A model generated the notes under the pieces. It was not told the DNA's origin. It worked only from the letters and a program-made list of their open reading frames with translations, and did no database searches. From positions 310,001 to 374,000 of the forward strand of contig NZ_JACJUO010000001.1 of assembly GCF_014397025.1 (NCBI RefSeq): a stretch of 64,000 nt of DNA, read 5' to 3'. Position numbers and translations under genes: made by a program. Each line of letters starts with the position of its first letter. Positions within the stretch are counted from its first letter, which is position 1. Below, piece after piece: positions 19,645 to 28,503 of the stretch. Source of the DNA: Ochrobactrum sp. Marseille-Q0166 (GTDB taxonomy: Bacteria; Pseudomonadota; Alphaproteobacteria; Rhizobiales; Rhizobiaceae).

Positions 19645-21450
19645 TCATGTGATTGCTGGGAGATCAACAATGAAGCGCGCGCCCAGCATATGATCCGGTC
19701 TATCGGCGTCGATGATGTTTTCAGCGCTTAACACACCACCATGTGCTTCAATAATCTGACGACTAATTGACAGACCAAGCCCGGAGTTCTGTCCGAACGC
19801 TTCCGAAGCCGGGCGATCCGTATAAAACCGCTCGAAAATTCGCTCTATGTTTTCGATTGGAATGCCGGGGCCATTGTCTTCAACGGTAACCCTCAGACGA
19901 CTGCCTTCGCCGCTCAGGGTAACAATAATCCGGCCCGTATCCTCGGGTACAAAGGACCGTGCGTTCTCGATCAGATTGCTGACAACCTGTCCAAGCCGCA
20001 AATCGTGACCGGCGACGAAAAAGCCCTTTTTACCCGACGGCAACTTACCTGTATTGAAAACAATCTCGGTACCTACCTTGTTACGACGCACTTCTCGCGC
20101 CGCAAGGACAAGATTGTTGAGAAGCGTCTTCATATCGACACGGTCAGAATGTTCACGGGCAAGCTCGGCATCAAGGCGCGAGGCATCCGAAATATCTGTA
20201 ATCAGGCGATCAAGGCGTCGCACATCGTGCTGGATAACATCAAGAAGGCGATTACGCGAATTATCATTCTTCGCCAGTGGCAGTGTTTCAACAGCACTGC
20301 GTAGCGAAGTGAGAGGGTTTTTGAGCTCGTGACTCACATCAGCCGCGAAACTCTCAATCGCCTCGATTCGCGTATAAAGCGCATCGGTCATCGCGCGGAT
20401 TGATGTCGAAAGATGTCCCACTTCGTCCTGCCGTTCGGAGAAATCCGGTATCTCTTCGCGGCTTTTTACGCCAAGACGTACACGGTCAGCGGCAGCTGCC
20501 AACTTGCGCAGCGGGCTCGCAATCGTCGAGGCCAGGAACAGCGACAAAATTACCATCACAGCAGCGACAACGCCAAACACCCGGAAAACGGCCATGCGTT
20601 CTCCCTGAACGATCTTGTCGATGTCGTCACCTTCTGTAGAAAGCAACAAAACGCCAAGGATGGCACGGGATTGCTGAATAGGAACAGCCACCGACACAAC
20701 CAGCTCTCCCTGCTGATTGCGTCTTTGTGCGGTTTGCGGAGAGCCAGTCAGAGCGCGAACGATTTCCTGATAAGCAAGACCATTTCCACCCGGCTGTTCC
20801 TGATAAAGCGGAAGACCGCCACCATAAAACAAACGTGAGAACCACATGGTAAAGCGTTCCCAAATGCTCGGCTCATCTTCTTCGATTGCGGGAAGATCGT
20901 AACGAAACACGGGACCGCCGGACGCAAAGGCTGGCGCATAAAGAGAACGAGAATCCAGAAGCAGATTGGCGTAATGATCATAAATGCGCGCACGTGTGCT
21001 GGTTGGAGAAATCAACTGACGCAGTAACGGCGACACTTTTTCCGGATTGATTGGGAATTCCCAATTGTCCGGCGAATCGGGCGAGGGCGTAATGCTCTGC
21101 CCGGCCTGCAACTCCAATAGTTTTTCAGGATCAATCATCAACGAATTCGTATCGACTGTAGCCGATGCCGAAATTGCAGCGGCAATGATTTTACCCTGCG
21201 TGAGAAGGCTTTCGATCTTGGCATCAATCAGTCCCTCGCGAAACTGATTCATATAGAGAATACCTGAAACCAGAACGCCAAGCGCGGCAATATTGAGAAA
21301 CAGAATACGGCGAGTCAGACTTGAAAACAGAAACTGGCCTAGAAACCTGCTAAAAGGCGCAAAAAGACGGCGCAGGAAAAGCGAGCGTTGCCGCCGCGCC
21401 CTGCGCTCTCTCATAGTCACTGCGCTGTCTTTGCGAGTTTCGGTGACCAT
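19645..21450 (-). CDS. bvrS: Sensor histidine kinase BvrS (ChvG/ExoS family)
   Basis: BvrS is the membrane sensor of the BvrR/BvrS system, which governs envelope properties and host interaction in Brucella. The 601-residue protein has transmembrane segments near residues 49-69 and 290-310 flanking a periplasmic domain, a HAMP linker, the H-box AADVSHELKNPLTS, and ATP-site boxes NLIENARSF, DNGPGIP and GLGLSISR. The DivL change is not seen here: the histidine is intact. bvrR is 72 bases upstream. The start could also be the ATG 36 bases in. Confidence 0.95.
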   Translation of the reverse strand: MVTETRKDSAVTMRERRARRQRSLFLRRLFAPFSRFLGQFLFSSLTRRILFLNIAALGVLVSGILYMNQFREGLIDAKIESLLTQGKIIAAAISASATVDTNSLMIDPEKLLELQAGQSITPSPDSPDNWEFPINPEKVSPLLRQLISPTSTRARIYDHYANLLLDSRSLYAPAFASGGPVFRYDLPAIEEDEPSIWERFTMWFSRLFYGGGLPLYQEQPGGNGLAYQEIVRALTGSPQTAQRRNQQGELVVSVAVPIQQSRAILGVLLLSTEGDDIDKIVQGERMAVFRVFGVVAAVMVILSLFLASTIASPLRKLAAAADRVRLGVKSREEIPDFSERQDEVGHLSTSIRAMTDALYTRIEAIESFAADVSHELKNPLTSLRSAVETLPLAKNDNSRNRLLDVIQHDVRRLDRLITDISDASRLDAELAREHSDRVDMKTLLNNLVLAAREVRRNKVGTEIVFNTGKLPSGKKGFFVAGHDLRLGQVVSNLIENARSFVPEDTGRIIVTLSGEGSRLRVTVEDNGPGIPIENIERIFERFYTDRPASEAFGQNSGLGLSISRQIIEAHGGVLSAENIIDADRPDHMLGARFIVDLPAIT

Positions 21451-21522
21451 GTCGCTGAAATCTTGCCTTTTTAAAACATCACCGGACCGAATAAAAAAGC
21501 CCGGTGGTCTGATAATGCTTTC

Positions 21523-22242
21523 TTAAGCTTCGCGGAAGCGATAACCGACACCATAGAGCGTTTCGATCATCTCAAAGTCGTCATCGACTGACTTGAACTT
21601 CTTGCGGAGGCGCTTGATGTGGCTGTCGATGGTACGATCATCGACATAGACCTGCTCATCATAAGCCGCATCCATCAGTGCATCACGGCTTTTTACGACG
21701 CCGGGGCGCTGTGCAAGCGAATGAAGGATAAGGAATTCCGTCACGGTAAGCGTTACCGGCTCACCTTTCCATGTGCAGGTGTGGCGCTCCTGATCCATAA
21801 CCAGCTGACCACGTTCCAGCGACTTGGCCTGCTGACCTGTCGGCTTTGCCGTACCATCCCGTGCCGCAACGCGGCGAAGAACCGCCTTCACACGCTCGAC
21901 CAGAAGACGCTGCGAGAACGGCTTGGTGATAAAATCGTCCGCACCCATCTTGAGGCCGAACAATTCGTCGATCTCATCATCCTTCGAGGTCAGAAATATT
22001 ACCGGAAGGTCCGTCTTCTGGCGCAAACGGCGCAATAGTTCCATACCGTCCATACGCGGCATCTTGATATCAAAGATTGCAAGGTTCGGTGGACGCGCTG
22101 TCAGCCCATCTAGGGCAGAAGCACCATCGGTATATGTCTCTACGCGATAGCCTTCCGACTCCAGAGCAATGGAAACGGAGGTCAGGATGTTGCGGTCATC
22201 ATCGACCAGCGCAATTGTCTGCGTTGCCGAAGCTTCCTTCAT
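21523..22242 (-). CDS. bvrR: Response regulator BvrR (ChvI family, OmpR type)
   Basis: The 239-residue protein has a receiver domain with acidic pocket VDDDRN, the phospho-acceptor Asp58 in [12 protein letters not shown] and the lysine in ITKPF, and then a winged-helix DNA-binding domain (about 140-236, ending VGYRFREA). The start MKEAS was chosen from family length and position; a longer in-frame ATG would add 43 unlikely residues. It is divergent from pckA. In Rhizobiales this regulator is linked to carbon metabolism as well as envelope genes. Confidence 0.96.
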   Translation of the reverse strand: MKEASATQTIALVDDDRNILTSVSIALESEGYRVETYTDGASALDGLTARPPNLAIFDIKMPRMDGMELLRRLRQKTDLPVIFLTSKDDEIDELFGLKMGADDFITKPFSQRLLVERVKAVLRRVAARDGTAKPTGQQAKSLERGQLVMDQERHTCTWKGEPVTLTVTEFLILHSLAQRPGVVKSRDALMDAAYDEQVYVDDRTIDSHIKRLRKKFKSVDDDFEMIETLYGVGYRFREA

Positions 22243-22475
22243 GCGAACCTTCTCCTTATTAAAACCGCCCCGATAATAGCAGCGGTGTAAATCACCAAAC
22301 GCCGGTAAGCGCGTCGATCTTATTATAGTCTCGCAGCTTGTGCAGTACAAATTAGGTACAAAATGTGGCAATCACTCAACATCGCGACAATACTTGCCGT
22401 GGAATCTTTTTCGCTGGTCAACACCAACCAGAACAGTTCCAAACTGTGGATAGCCATAACAACGCTTAAGTTAAA

Positions 22476-22507
22476 CGATTTAAAAAATTTTCAATATTTT
22501 TAAATCG
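22476..22507. promoter_or_regulatory. AT-rich dyad in bvrR-pckA intergenic region
   Basis: The 365-base gap between bvrR and pckA holds a perfect 11-bp inverted repeat (CGATTTAAAAA and TTTTTAAATCG, 10-base spacer). A second dyad directly follows at 22508-22526 (ATTAAAT and ATTTAAT, 5-base spacer). They lie about 80-130 bases upstream of pckA and probably mark its promoter or an operator. No gene is seen in the gap. Confidence 0.55.
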
Positions 22508-22607
22508 ATTAAATATTTGATTTAATTTGATTAATCTGTTTCTGACTGCCATCCCGTTTAAAAGAGACCGGGGCAAACCAAATTTTGAACCAGATGGCGG
22601 AGAGACC

Positions 22608-24218
22608 ATGAAAGAGATCGGCATCCACAATACTGCCGCTTCCATTTCCACTTCAGGATTGAAGGAACTGTCCGCAGTCTTTTATAATTTTGGACCGGCA
22701 CGGCTTTATGAAGAGACTATTCGCCGTGGCGAAGCAGAGCTTTCCGCACAAGGAGCGCTTGTTGCTAGAACGGGCCAGCACACGGGACGTTCGCCAAAAG
22801 ACAAGTTCGTGGTTCGCGATGCAAACACCGAAGATCAGGTCTGGTGGGACAACAACAAGCCAATGACTCCGGAGGCTTTCGAGCTTCTCTATGCCGATTT
22901 CATTGATCATGCGAAAAGCAAGGAGCTTTTTGTACAAGATCTTATCGGTGGCGCCGATCAGGATAACAAGATCAATGCGCGTGTTGTCACCGAATATGCA
23001 TGGCATTCGCTGTTCATCCGCAATCTGCTGATCCGCCCGGACGAAGCCGCACTCACTTCTTATGTACCGGAAATGACCATTATCGATCTGCCTTCCTTCA
23101 AGGCCGATCCTGCACGCTATGGCGTGAGAACCGAAACGGTGATCGCAGTCGATCTCACCCGCAAAATTGTGCTGATCGGCGGCACCTCTTATGCCGGCGA
23201 AATGAAGAAGTCAGTCTTCACCGTTCTCAACTATCTTCTCCCTGCCAAGGGAGTCATGCCGATGCATTGCTCGGCCAATGAAGGTCCGAACGGCGACACG
23301 GCCGTATTTTTCGGACTGTCCGGCACCGGCAAGACTACGCTTTCGGCCGACCCAAGCCGGACGTTGATCGGTGACGACGAACACGGCTGGGGCGAACATG
23401 GTGTCTTCAATTTCGAAGGTGGCTGTTATGCAAAGACGATCCGCCTTTCAGCGGAAGCCGAGCCCGAAATCTATGCCACCACACAACGATTCGGTACGGT
23501 TCTGGAAAATGTTGTGCTGGATGAAAAACGCCAGCCGGATTTCAATGACGGATCGCTCACCGAAAACACCCGTTGCGCCTATCCGCTCGATTTCATTCCC
23601 AACGCATCCGCATCGGGCAAGGGCAGCCAGCCAAAGAACATTATCATGCTGACCGCCGATGCCTTTGGCGTGATGCCTCCGATTGCCAAGCTGACACCGG
23701 CACAGGCCATGTATCACTTCCTGTCCGGGTACACCGCTAAGGTTGCAGGCACGGAAAAGGGCGTCACCGAACCGGAAGCCACGTTCTCGACCTGCTTTGG
23801 TGCACCATTCATGCCGCGCCATCCATCGGAATACGGCAATCTGCTGCGCAAGTTGATCGCCGAACACAAGGTCGATTGCTGGCTCGTCAATACCGGATGG
23901 ACCGGTGGGGCTTATGGCATCGGCAAGCGGATGCCGATCAAGGCAACCCGTGCACTTCTTGCAGCAGCGCTTGACGGTTCGCTCAACAACGCGGAATTCC
24001 GCACGGATCCGAATTTCGGCTTTGCGGTTCCGGTTGACGTGCCAGGTGTGGACAAATCCATTCTCGATCCACGTTCGACATGGGCTGACAAGACAGCTTA
24101 CGACGCACAGGCGCAAAAGCTGGTCGATATGTTCGTGAACAATTTCGAGAAATTTGAAAGCCATGTCGATCACGACGTGAGGGATGCAGCACCTGCCACC
24201 CAGATCGCCGCAGAATAG
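22608..24218 (+). CDS. pckA: Phosphoenolpyruvate carboxykinase (ATP)
   Basis: The enzyme turns oxaloacetate and ATP into phosphoenolpyruvate, CO2 and ADP, the entry to gluconeogenesis. The 536-residue protein has the kinase loop [15 protein letters not shown], the metal site LIGDDEHGW and the substrate arginine region [12 protein letters not shown]. The ATG at 22608 was chosen because it has a GGAGAG ribosome site; an upstream in-frame ATG lies in AT-rich non-coding sequence. It is transcribed away from bvrR, and a strong terminator follows 31 bases past the stop. Confidence 0.96.
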   Translation: MKEIGIHNTAASISTSGLKELSAVFYNFGPARLYEETIRRGEAELSAQGALVARTGQHTGRSPKDKFVVRDANTEDQVWWDNNKPMTPEAFELLYADFIDHAKSKELFVQDLIGGADQDNKINARVVTEYAWHSLFIRNLLIRPDEAALTSYVPEMTIIDLPSFKADPARYGVRTETVIAVDLTRKIVLIGGTSYAGEMKKSVFTVLNYLLPAKGVMPMHCSANEGPNGDTAVFFGLSGTGKTTLSADPSRTLIGDDEHGWGEHGVFNFEGGCYAKTIRLSAEAEPEIYATTQRFGTVLENVVLDEKRQPDFNDGSLTENTRCAYPLDFIPNASASGKGSQPKNIIMLTADAFGVMPPIAKLTPAQAMYHFLSGYTAKVAGTEKGVTEPEATFSTCFGAPFMPRHPSEYGNLLRKLIAEHKVDCWLVNTGWTGGAYGIGKRMPIKATRALLAAALDGSLNNAEFRTDPNFGFAVPVDVPGVDKSILDPRSTWADKTAYDAQAQKLVDMFVNNFEKFESHVDHDVRDAAPATQIAAE

Positions 24219-24249
24219 ATGTGATTGATATCCTGAGGAGGAGGAGAAG

Positions 24250-24277
24250 CCCGGCCGAAAGGCCGGGTTTTTCTTTT
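24250..24277 (+). terminator. pckA terminator
   Basis: CCCGGCC pairs with GGCCGGG around a GAAA loop and is followed by TTTTTCTTTT, a classical Rho-independent terminator 31 bases past the pckA stop. Confidence 0.93.
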
Positions 24278-24284
24278 GTCTAAC

Positions 24285-24391
24285 GGATAGAGCGTATCGC
24301 GCTTGATCGTATCCACCGCGATCGCTCTATCCATTTGTTTTTACGCATGTCTTTATCCCAAAACCGGTTCCCACTTTTGGGAGACATGCGT
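24285..24391. repeat. Rhizobiales-type composite palindromic repeat
   Basis: Two dyads sit side by side: GGATAGAGCG/CGCTCTATCC (24285-24332) and ACGCATGTC/GACATGCGT (24343-24391), the latter enclosing CCCAAAA/TTTTGGG with the core ACCGGTTCCCAC. The same core, ACCGGTTCCCACTTTT, returns at 59808-59856 and a relative at 63220-63315. This resembles the short intergenic repeats known from Rhizobium, Sinorhizobium and Brucella. Confidence 0.8.
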
Positions 24392-24417
24392 CAGAAAGCG
24401 GTGTATCACTTTCCATC

Positions 24418-24855
24418 ATGGAAGAAAGCCGCAACATCATTCGCATCACCAACCGCCTGACGATCCACGAGGACGATCTGGAGGAGAGCTTTATTCGCTC
24501 ATCCGGTCCCGGTGGTCAGAACGTCAACAAGGTTTCGACCGCCGTACAATTGCGCTTTCATGCAACGCGCTCCGGTCTGCCCGAAGATGTGCTTTCCCGC
24601 CTTTTCAAACTCGCCGGTCAGAAAGGCACCAAGGATGGTGACATTTTGATCGAAGCCAATCGCTTCCGCACGCAGGAACGCAATCGCGAAGATGCACGCG
24701 AGCGGATGATTGCACTGATCAGGGAAGCGGCGATTCCACCGCCGCCGCCACGCAGGAAAACAAAACCGACCAAAGGCTCGGTCGAACGCCGCCTCAAGGC
24801 CAAGGCCGGCCGCTCGGACATCAAGAAGGGCCGTGGCAAGGTTTCTTACGATTAA
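24418..24855 (+). CDS. arfB: Alternative ribosome-rescue factor / peptidyl-tRNA hydrolase ArfB
   Basis: ArfB frees ribosomes stalled without a stop codon by hydrolysing peptidyl-tRNA. The 145-residue protein has the catalytic GGQ motif at residues 32-34 (SSGPGGQNVNKVST) and a long basic C-terminal tail (KAKAGRSDIKKGRGK) that in this family inserts into the empty mRNA channel. Length and both regions match YaeJ/ArfB rather than a full release factor. It stands alone between two repeat elements; the right arm of its stop codon region is part of the downstream repeat. Confidence 0.94.
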   Translation: MEESRNIIRITNRLTIHEDDLEESFIRSSGPGGQNVNKVSTAVQLRFHATRSGLPEDVLSRLFKLAGQKGTKDGDILIEANRFRTQERNREDARERMIALIREAAIPPPPPRRKTKPTKGSVERRLKAKAGRSDIKKGRGKVSYD

Positions 24856-24948
24856 GCGCATCCAAAAAAGTGGAAACCTCCTACGCAGAGAAATCAGCCC
24901 ACCGGACTGATTTCTGGTCCCGTTTCGATCGGAAGAAGATGCGCTTAA
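24852..24948. repeat. Palindromic repeat element overlapping arfB stop
   Basis: Perfect 11-bp outer arms (TTAAGCGCATC and GATGCGCTTAA) bound a 97-base element with an inner perfect stem at 24889-24915 (AGAAATCAG/CTGATTTCT). The arfB TAA lies inside the left arm. The form matches Brucellaceae intergenic repeats and could act as a transcript-end hairpin for arfB. Confidence 0.75.
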
Positions 24949-24984
24949 AAACAAATAGACTATCGCATTTTGGGAACAGACAAC

Positions 24985-25800
24985 ATGACAATCAATTATC
25001 ACGAGCTTGAAACCAGCCATGGCCGCATTGCTGTGCGTGAAAGCGAAGGCGAGGGTGCGCCCCTCCTGATGATCCATGGCAATTCAAGTTCGGGTGCAAT
25101 TTTCGCACCACAGCTCGAAGGTACAATCGGCAAAAAATGGCGCGTGATAGCGCCTGATCTTCCGGGCCATGGCAAATCTTCCGATGCGATTGATCCTGAT
25201 CGCAGCTATTCGATGGAAGGCTATGCGGATGCGATGACGGAAGTCATGCAACAGCTCGACATTGCCGATGCTGTCGTTTTCGGCTGGTCGCTCGGTGGCC
25301 ATATCGGTATCGAGATGATAGCCCGTTATCCTGAAATGCGTGGCCTTATGATTACCGGAACGCCACCCGTGGCGCGTGAGGAAGTGGGGCAGGGGTTCAA
25401 GAGCGGACCCGACATGGCGCTTGCCGGACAGGAAGTCTTCTCTGAACGCGATGTGGATTCTTACGCACGCAGCACCTGTGGCGAACCATTCGAGGCATCG
25501 CTTCTCGACATTGTTGCCCGTACCGACGGCCGCGCACGCCGCATCATGTTTGAAAAATTTGCCGCAGGCACTGGCGGCAACCAGCGCGACATCGTTGCTC
25601 AAGCAAAGCTTCCCATTGCAGTCGTCAATGGGTGCGATGAACCTTTCGTCGAACTCGACTTCGTCTCCAAGGTAAAATTCGGTAATCTTTGGGAAGGCAA
25701 AACCCACGTTATCGACGATGCTGGACATGCTCCATTCCGCGAAAAGCCAGCGGAATTCGATGCTTTTCTCGCTCGTTTCATCGAGAGTTGCACAAAATAA
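24985..25800 (+). CDS. Alpha/beta hydrolase
   Basis: The 271-residue protein has the alpha/beta-hydrolase fold: oxyanion stretch MIHGNSSSG, nucleophile elbow VFGWSLGGHIG, and the catalytic histidine in DDAGHAPFRE near the C-terminus, with a likely acid in VNGCDEPF. No signal peptide is seen, so it is probably cytoplasmic. The ATG at 24985 is taken as start; a TTG 15 bases earlier is possible. Substrate cannot be told; nothing in the flanking genes (arfB, poxB) points to a pathway. Confidence 0.85.
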   Translation: MTINYHELETSHGRIAVRESEGEGAPLLMIHGNSSSGAIFAPQLEGTIGKKWRVIAPDLPGHGKSSDAIDPDRSYSMEGYADAMTEVMQQLDIADAVVFGWSLGGHIGIEMIARYPEMRGLMITGTPPVAREEVGQGFKSGPDMALAGQEVFSERDVDSYARSTCGEPFEASLLDIVARTDGRARRIMFEKFAAGTGGNQRDIVAQAKLPIAVVNGCDEPFVELDFVSKVKFGNLWEGKTHVIDDAGHAPFREKPAEFDAFLARFIESCTK

Positions 25801-25900
25801 ATTTTCCAATTCAAATGGCATTGATTGATGCCATTTGACGGCTTCCCACATCCGTCTCGCGCCCTAACTTGATCTACAGGATTGTGAAAAGGGTGAAATC

Positions 25901-27625
25901 ATGGGCATGACTGTTGCGGATCTTCTAGCTCAAACCTTGGCCGAAGCAGGTGTCAAACGTATCTGGGGCGTCACCGGCGATAGCCTCAACGGACTGAATG
26001 ACAGCCTCAGACGCCTTGGCAAGATTGACTGGATGCATGTCCGCCATGAGGAAACCGCAGCCTTCGCCGCAGGGGCGGAGGCGGCTGTCACCAGCGAACT
26101 GGCCGTTTGTGCTGGCAGCTGTGGCCCCGGCAATCTGCACCTCATCAACGGGCTGTTTGACTGTCACCGCAACCGTGAGCCCGTGCTGGCAATTGCAGCC
26201 CATATTCCTTCGTCAGAAATCGGTCTCGATTATTTTCAGGAAACCCATCCTCAGGAACTGTTCCGCGAATGCAGCCATTTTGTTGAGCTGGTTTCCAACC
26301 CTGCACAAATGCCCGAAGTGCTGAACCGCGCCATGCGTACAGCTATCGGAAAGCGCGGCGTTGCCGTGATCGTCATTCCGGGTGACGTTGCGCTCAAGCA
26401 GGCACCTGAAGGGGCAAAGCAGACTTGGACGCAGATCTCGCCTCCACGCATGGTTCCGTCTGATCAGGATGTCGCAAAGCTCGCAGATATTCTCAACAGC
26501 ACAGAAAAAGTCACCATTCTGGCAGGCAGTGGCTGCGCTGGCGCACATGATTCGGTCGTATCTCTGGCCGAACAACTGAAAGCGCCGGTGGTTCATGCGC
26601 TGCGCGGCAAGGAACATATCGAATGGGACAATCCCTTCGATGTCGGCATGACCGGCTTGATCGGCTTTTCATCCGGCTATCACGCCATGCTCAACTGCGA
26701 CACGCTGCTGATGCTCGGCACCAGTTTCCCTTATCGCAACTTCTATCCCGACAAGGCAAAGATCGTTCAGATCGACAATGATCCTTCACAACTCGGACGC
26801 CGCACGCCCATCATGCTTGGCATAACAGGTGATGTTTCCGAAACAATCACCGCTCTTCTGCCGAAGCTCAAATCCGGTCGCAACACGAAATTCCTTGATG
26901 CGGCGAAGACGCATTACACCAAGGCGCGCGAGGCACTAGATGATCTGGCAGCACCATCAAAACCGGGCCAGCCGATCCACCCGCAATATCTCACCCGCCT
27001 CGTCAATGAGATTGCGGATGAAGATGCGATCTTTACCGCCGATGTCGGCACGCCAACTGTCTGGGCTGCACGCTACCTCACCATGAACGGCAAGCGCCGC
27101 CTGCTCGGTTCGTTCAATCATGGCTCAATGGCCAATGCCATGCTTCAGGCGCTGGGCGCAAAGGCTGCAGCACCGGAACGACAGGTCGTTTCGCTGTCCG
27201 GCGATGGCGGTTTCACCATGATGATGGGCGATTTCCTGTCATTGAAGCAGCTCAATCTGCCTGCCAAGATCATTGTTTATAACAATGGCTCACTTGGCTT
27301 CGTGGCGATGGAAATGAAAGCTGGCGGCTATTTGACCTCTGGGACCGACCTTGAAAACCCGAACTTTGCAGCCATGGCAGAAGCCATCGGTATAAAAGGC
27401 TTTCGCGTGGAGGAATCCGCTGATCTGCCGGAAGCATTAAAACAGGCTTTTGCTCATGAGGGTCCGGTTCTTGTCGATGTGGTGACAGCCAAGCAGGAAC
27501 TGGTGATGCCACCCAAGATCAAGGCGGAACAGGCGAAGGGCTTCAGCCTTTATATGCTCAAAGCCATTATAAGCGGTCGTGGCGATGAGATCGTGGAACT
27601 GGCAAAGACCAATCTGGGCCGTTAG
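25901..27625 (+). CDS. poxB: Thiamine-diphosphate enzyme, PoxB-type pyruvate oxidase/dehydrogenase
   Basis: The 574-residue protein matches E. coli PoxB, which oxidises pyruvate to acetate and CO2 and passes electrons to ubiquinone at the membrane. It shows the N-terminal ThDP domain with catalytic-type glutamate in [12 protein letters not shown], a central FAD-binding domain, and the ThDP motif [13 protein letters not shown] ending in YNN. The family also includes acetolactate synthases, but the N-terminal [12 protein letters not shown] and overall length fit PoxB. It is monocistronic, with 100 bases upstream and 166 downstream. Confidence 0.9.
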   Translation: MGMTVADLLAQTLAEAGVKRIWGVTGDSLNGLNDSLRRLGKIDWMHVRHEETAAFAAGAEAAVTSELAVCAGSCGPGNLHLINGLFDCHRNREPVLAIAAHIPSSEIGLDYFQETHPQELFRECSHFVELVSNPAQMPEVLNRAMRTAIGKRGVAVIVIPGDVALKQAPEGAKQTWTQISPPRMVPSDQDVAKLADILNSTEKVTILAGSGCAGAHDSVVSLAEQLKAPVVHALRGKEHIEWDNPFDVGMTGLIGFSSGYHAMLNCDTLLMLGTSFPYRNFYPDKAKIVQIDNDPSQLGRRTPIMLGITGDVSETITALLPKLKSGRNTKFLDAAKTHYTKAREALDDLAAPSKPGQPIHPQYLTRLVNEIADEDAIFTADVGTPTVWAARYLTMNGKRRLLGSFNHGSMANAMLQALGAKAAAPERQVVSLSGDGGFTMMMGDFLSLKQLNLPAKIIVYNNGSLGFVAMEMKAGGYLTSGTDLENPNFAAMAEAIGIKGFRVEESADLPEALKQAFAHEGPVLVDVVTAKQELVMPPKIKAEQAKGFSLYMLKAIISGRGDEIVELAKTNLGR

Positions 27626-27717
27626 TGCTCATTAAACTGCTAATTAAGTGCAAGAACTTATTGAAGAATCCAGACTTGACCAATTTGATGGGCACTGTAG
27701 TTTACAGGTACTTGAGA

Positions 27718-27743
27718 TACCGGAAGCCTTGCGTGTTCCGGTA
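27718..27743. other. Inverted repeat between poxB and kbp
   Basis: TACCGGAA and TTCCGGTA form an 8-bp stem with a 10-base loop, 92 bases past poxB. There is no T-run, so a terminator role is doubtful; it may be an operator or leader stem of the next gene. Confidence 0.45.
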
Positions 27744-27791
27744 ACGGGTTTGATTAAGCGATACGGTAGTAACAACAGGGAGATTTGCCGC

Positions 27792-28241
27792 ATGGGAATT
27801 TTCGATTTCGTGAAGTCGGTCGGAACCAAACTTGGTTTTGGTGAAAATGAACCCAAAGCCGATGATCTGAAGAAGGAACTCGACTCACATAATCTCGGCA
27901 CCGACGGCGTGCAGGTGAGCGTGCAGGGCGACAAGGCCGTGCTGACTGGAACTGTAAAGGATCAATCGGCTTTTGAAAAAGCCATTATCGCTGTCGGTAA
28001 CTCGCTCGGCGTTTCCAAGGTGGAAGCTTCGGAACTGAAAGTCGATAGTGCCGGGACGACCGGTGCCGAGCCTGTCTTCTACACGGTCAAAAAGGGCGAC
28101 AATCTCTGGAAAATTGCCGAAGCCCAATATGGCAAAGGCAACGGCGCAAAGAACGACATCATCTTTCAGGCCAACAAGCCAATGCTGACGCACCCGGACA
28201 AAATCTACCCGGGTCAGGTGCTGCGGATTCCACCGCTATAA
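27792..28241 (+). CDS. kbp: BON-LysM protein, Kbp (YgaU)-like
   Basis: The 149-residue protein has the same length and layout as E. coli Kbp/YgaU, a cytoplasmic potassium-binding protein induced by salt stress: N-terminal MGIFDFVKSVG, a BON domain (about 25-92), and a C-terminal LysM domain (about 97-147) with YTVKKGDNLWKIAE and PDKIYPGQVLRIP. The start at 27792 was chosen by this match and a GGGAGA ribosome site; an earlier in-frame ATG would add 48 residues. There is no signal peptide, in line with a cytoplasmic place. Confidence 0.92.
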   Translation: MGIFDFVKSVGTKLGFGENEPKADDLKKELDSHNLGTDGVQVSVQGDKAVLTGTVKDQSAFEKAIIAVGNSLGVSKVEASELKVDSAGTTGAEPVFYTVKKGDNLWKIAEAQYGKGNGAKNDIIFQANKPMLTHPDKIYPGQVLRIPPL

Positions 28242-28272
28242 GATATTTATTACAAATTCCGATTCTATGGAG

Positions 28273-28299
28273 CGCCTCTCTGTTGCAAGCGGAGAGGCG
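28273..28299 (+). terminator. Terminator after kbp
   Basis: CGCCTCTC pairs with GAGAGGCG around an 11-base loop and is followed by TTCGCATTTTT. It lies 31 bases past the kbp stop. Confidence 0.85.
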
Positions 28300-28384
28300 T
28301 TCGCATTTTTCCCTTAAACATTCAAACCTTGCTGCATCTACATCCGCAGAGTTCTGCCAAGAGCAAGAATACGCGAAAGATAAA

Positions 28385-28410
28385 AATGGAAATCTCTCGT
28401 AATTTCCATT
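28385..28410. promoter_or_regulatory. Perfect inverted repeat upstream of yejA
   Basis: AATGGAAAT and ATTTCCATT form a perfect 9-bp dyad with an 8-base spacer, about 95 bases before the first yejA gene in a 262-base gap. It may be a regulator site for the transporter operon; the protein that would bind it is unknown. Confidence 0.5.
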
Positions 28411-28503
28411 GCCTGCATGTTTTTTCAACTTGTGCCTTTCTTCCTCCGCAAAAAACCATAAGAATCATTCCCACACTATCCCAAGCAGAAACGGAGATGC
28501 TGG

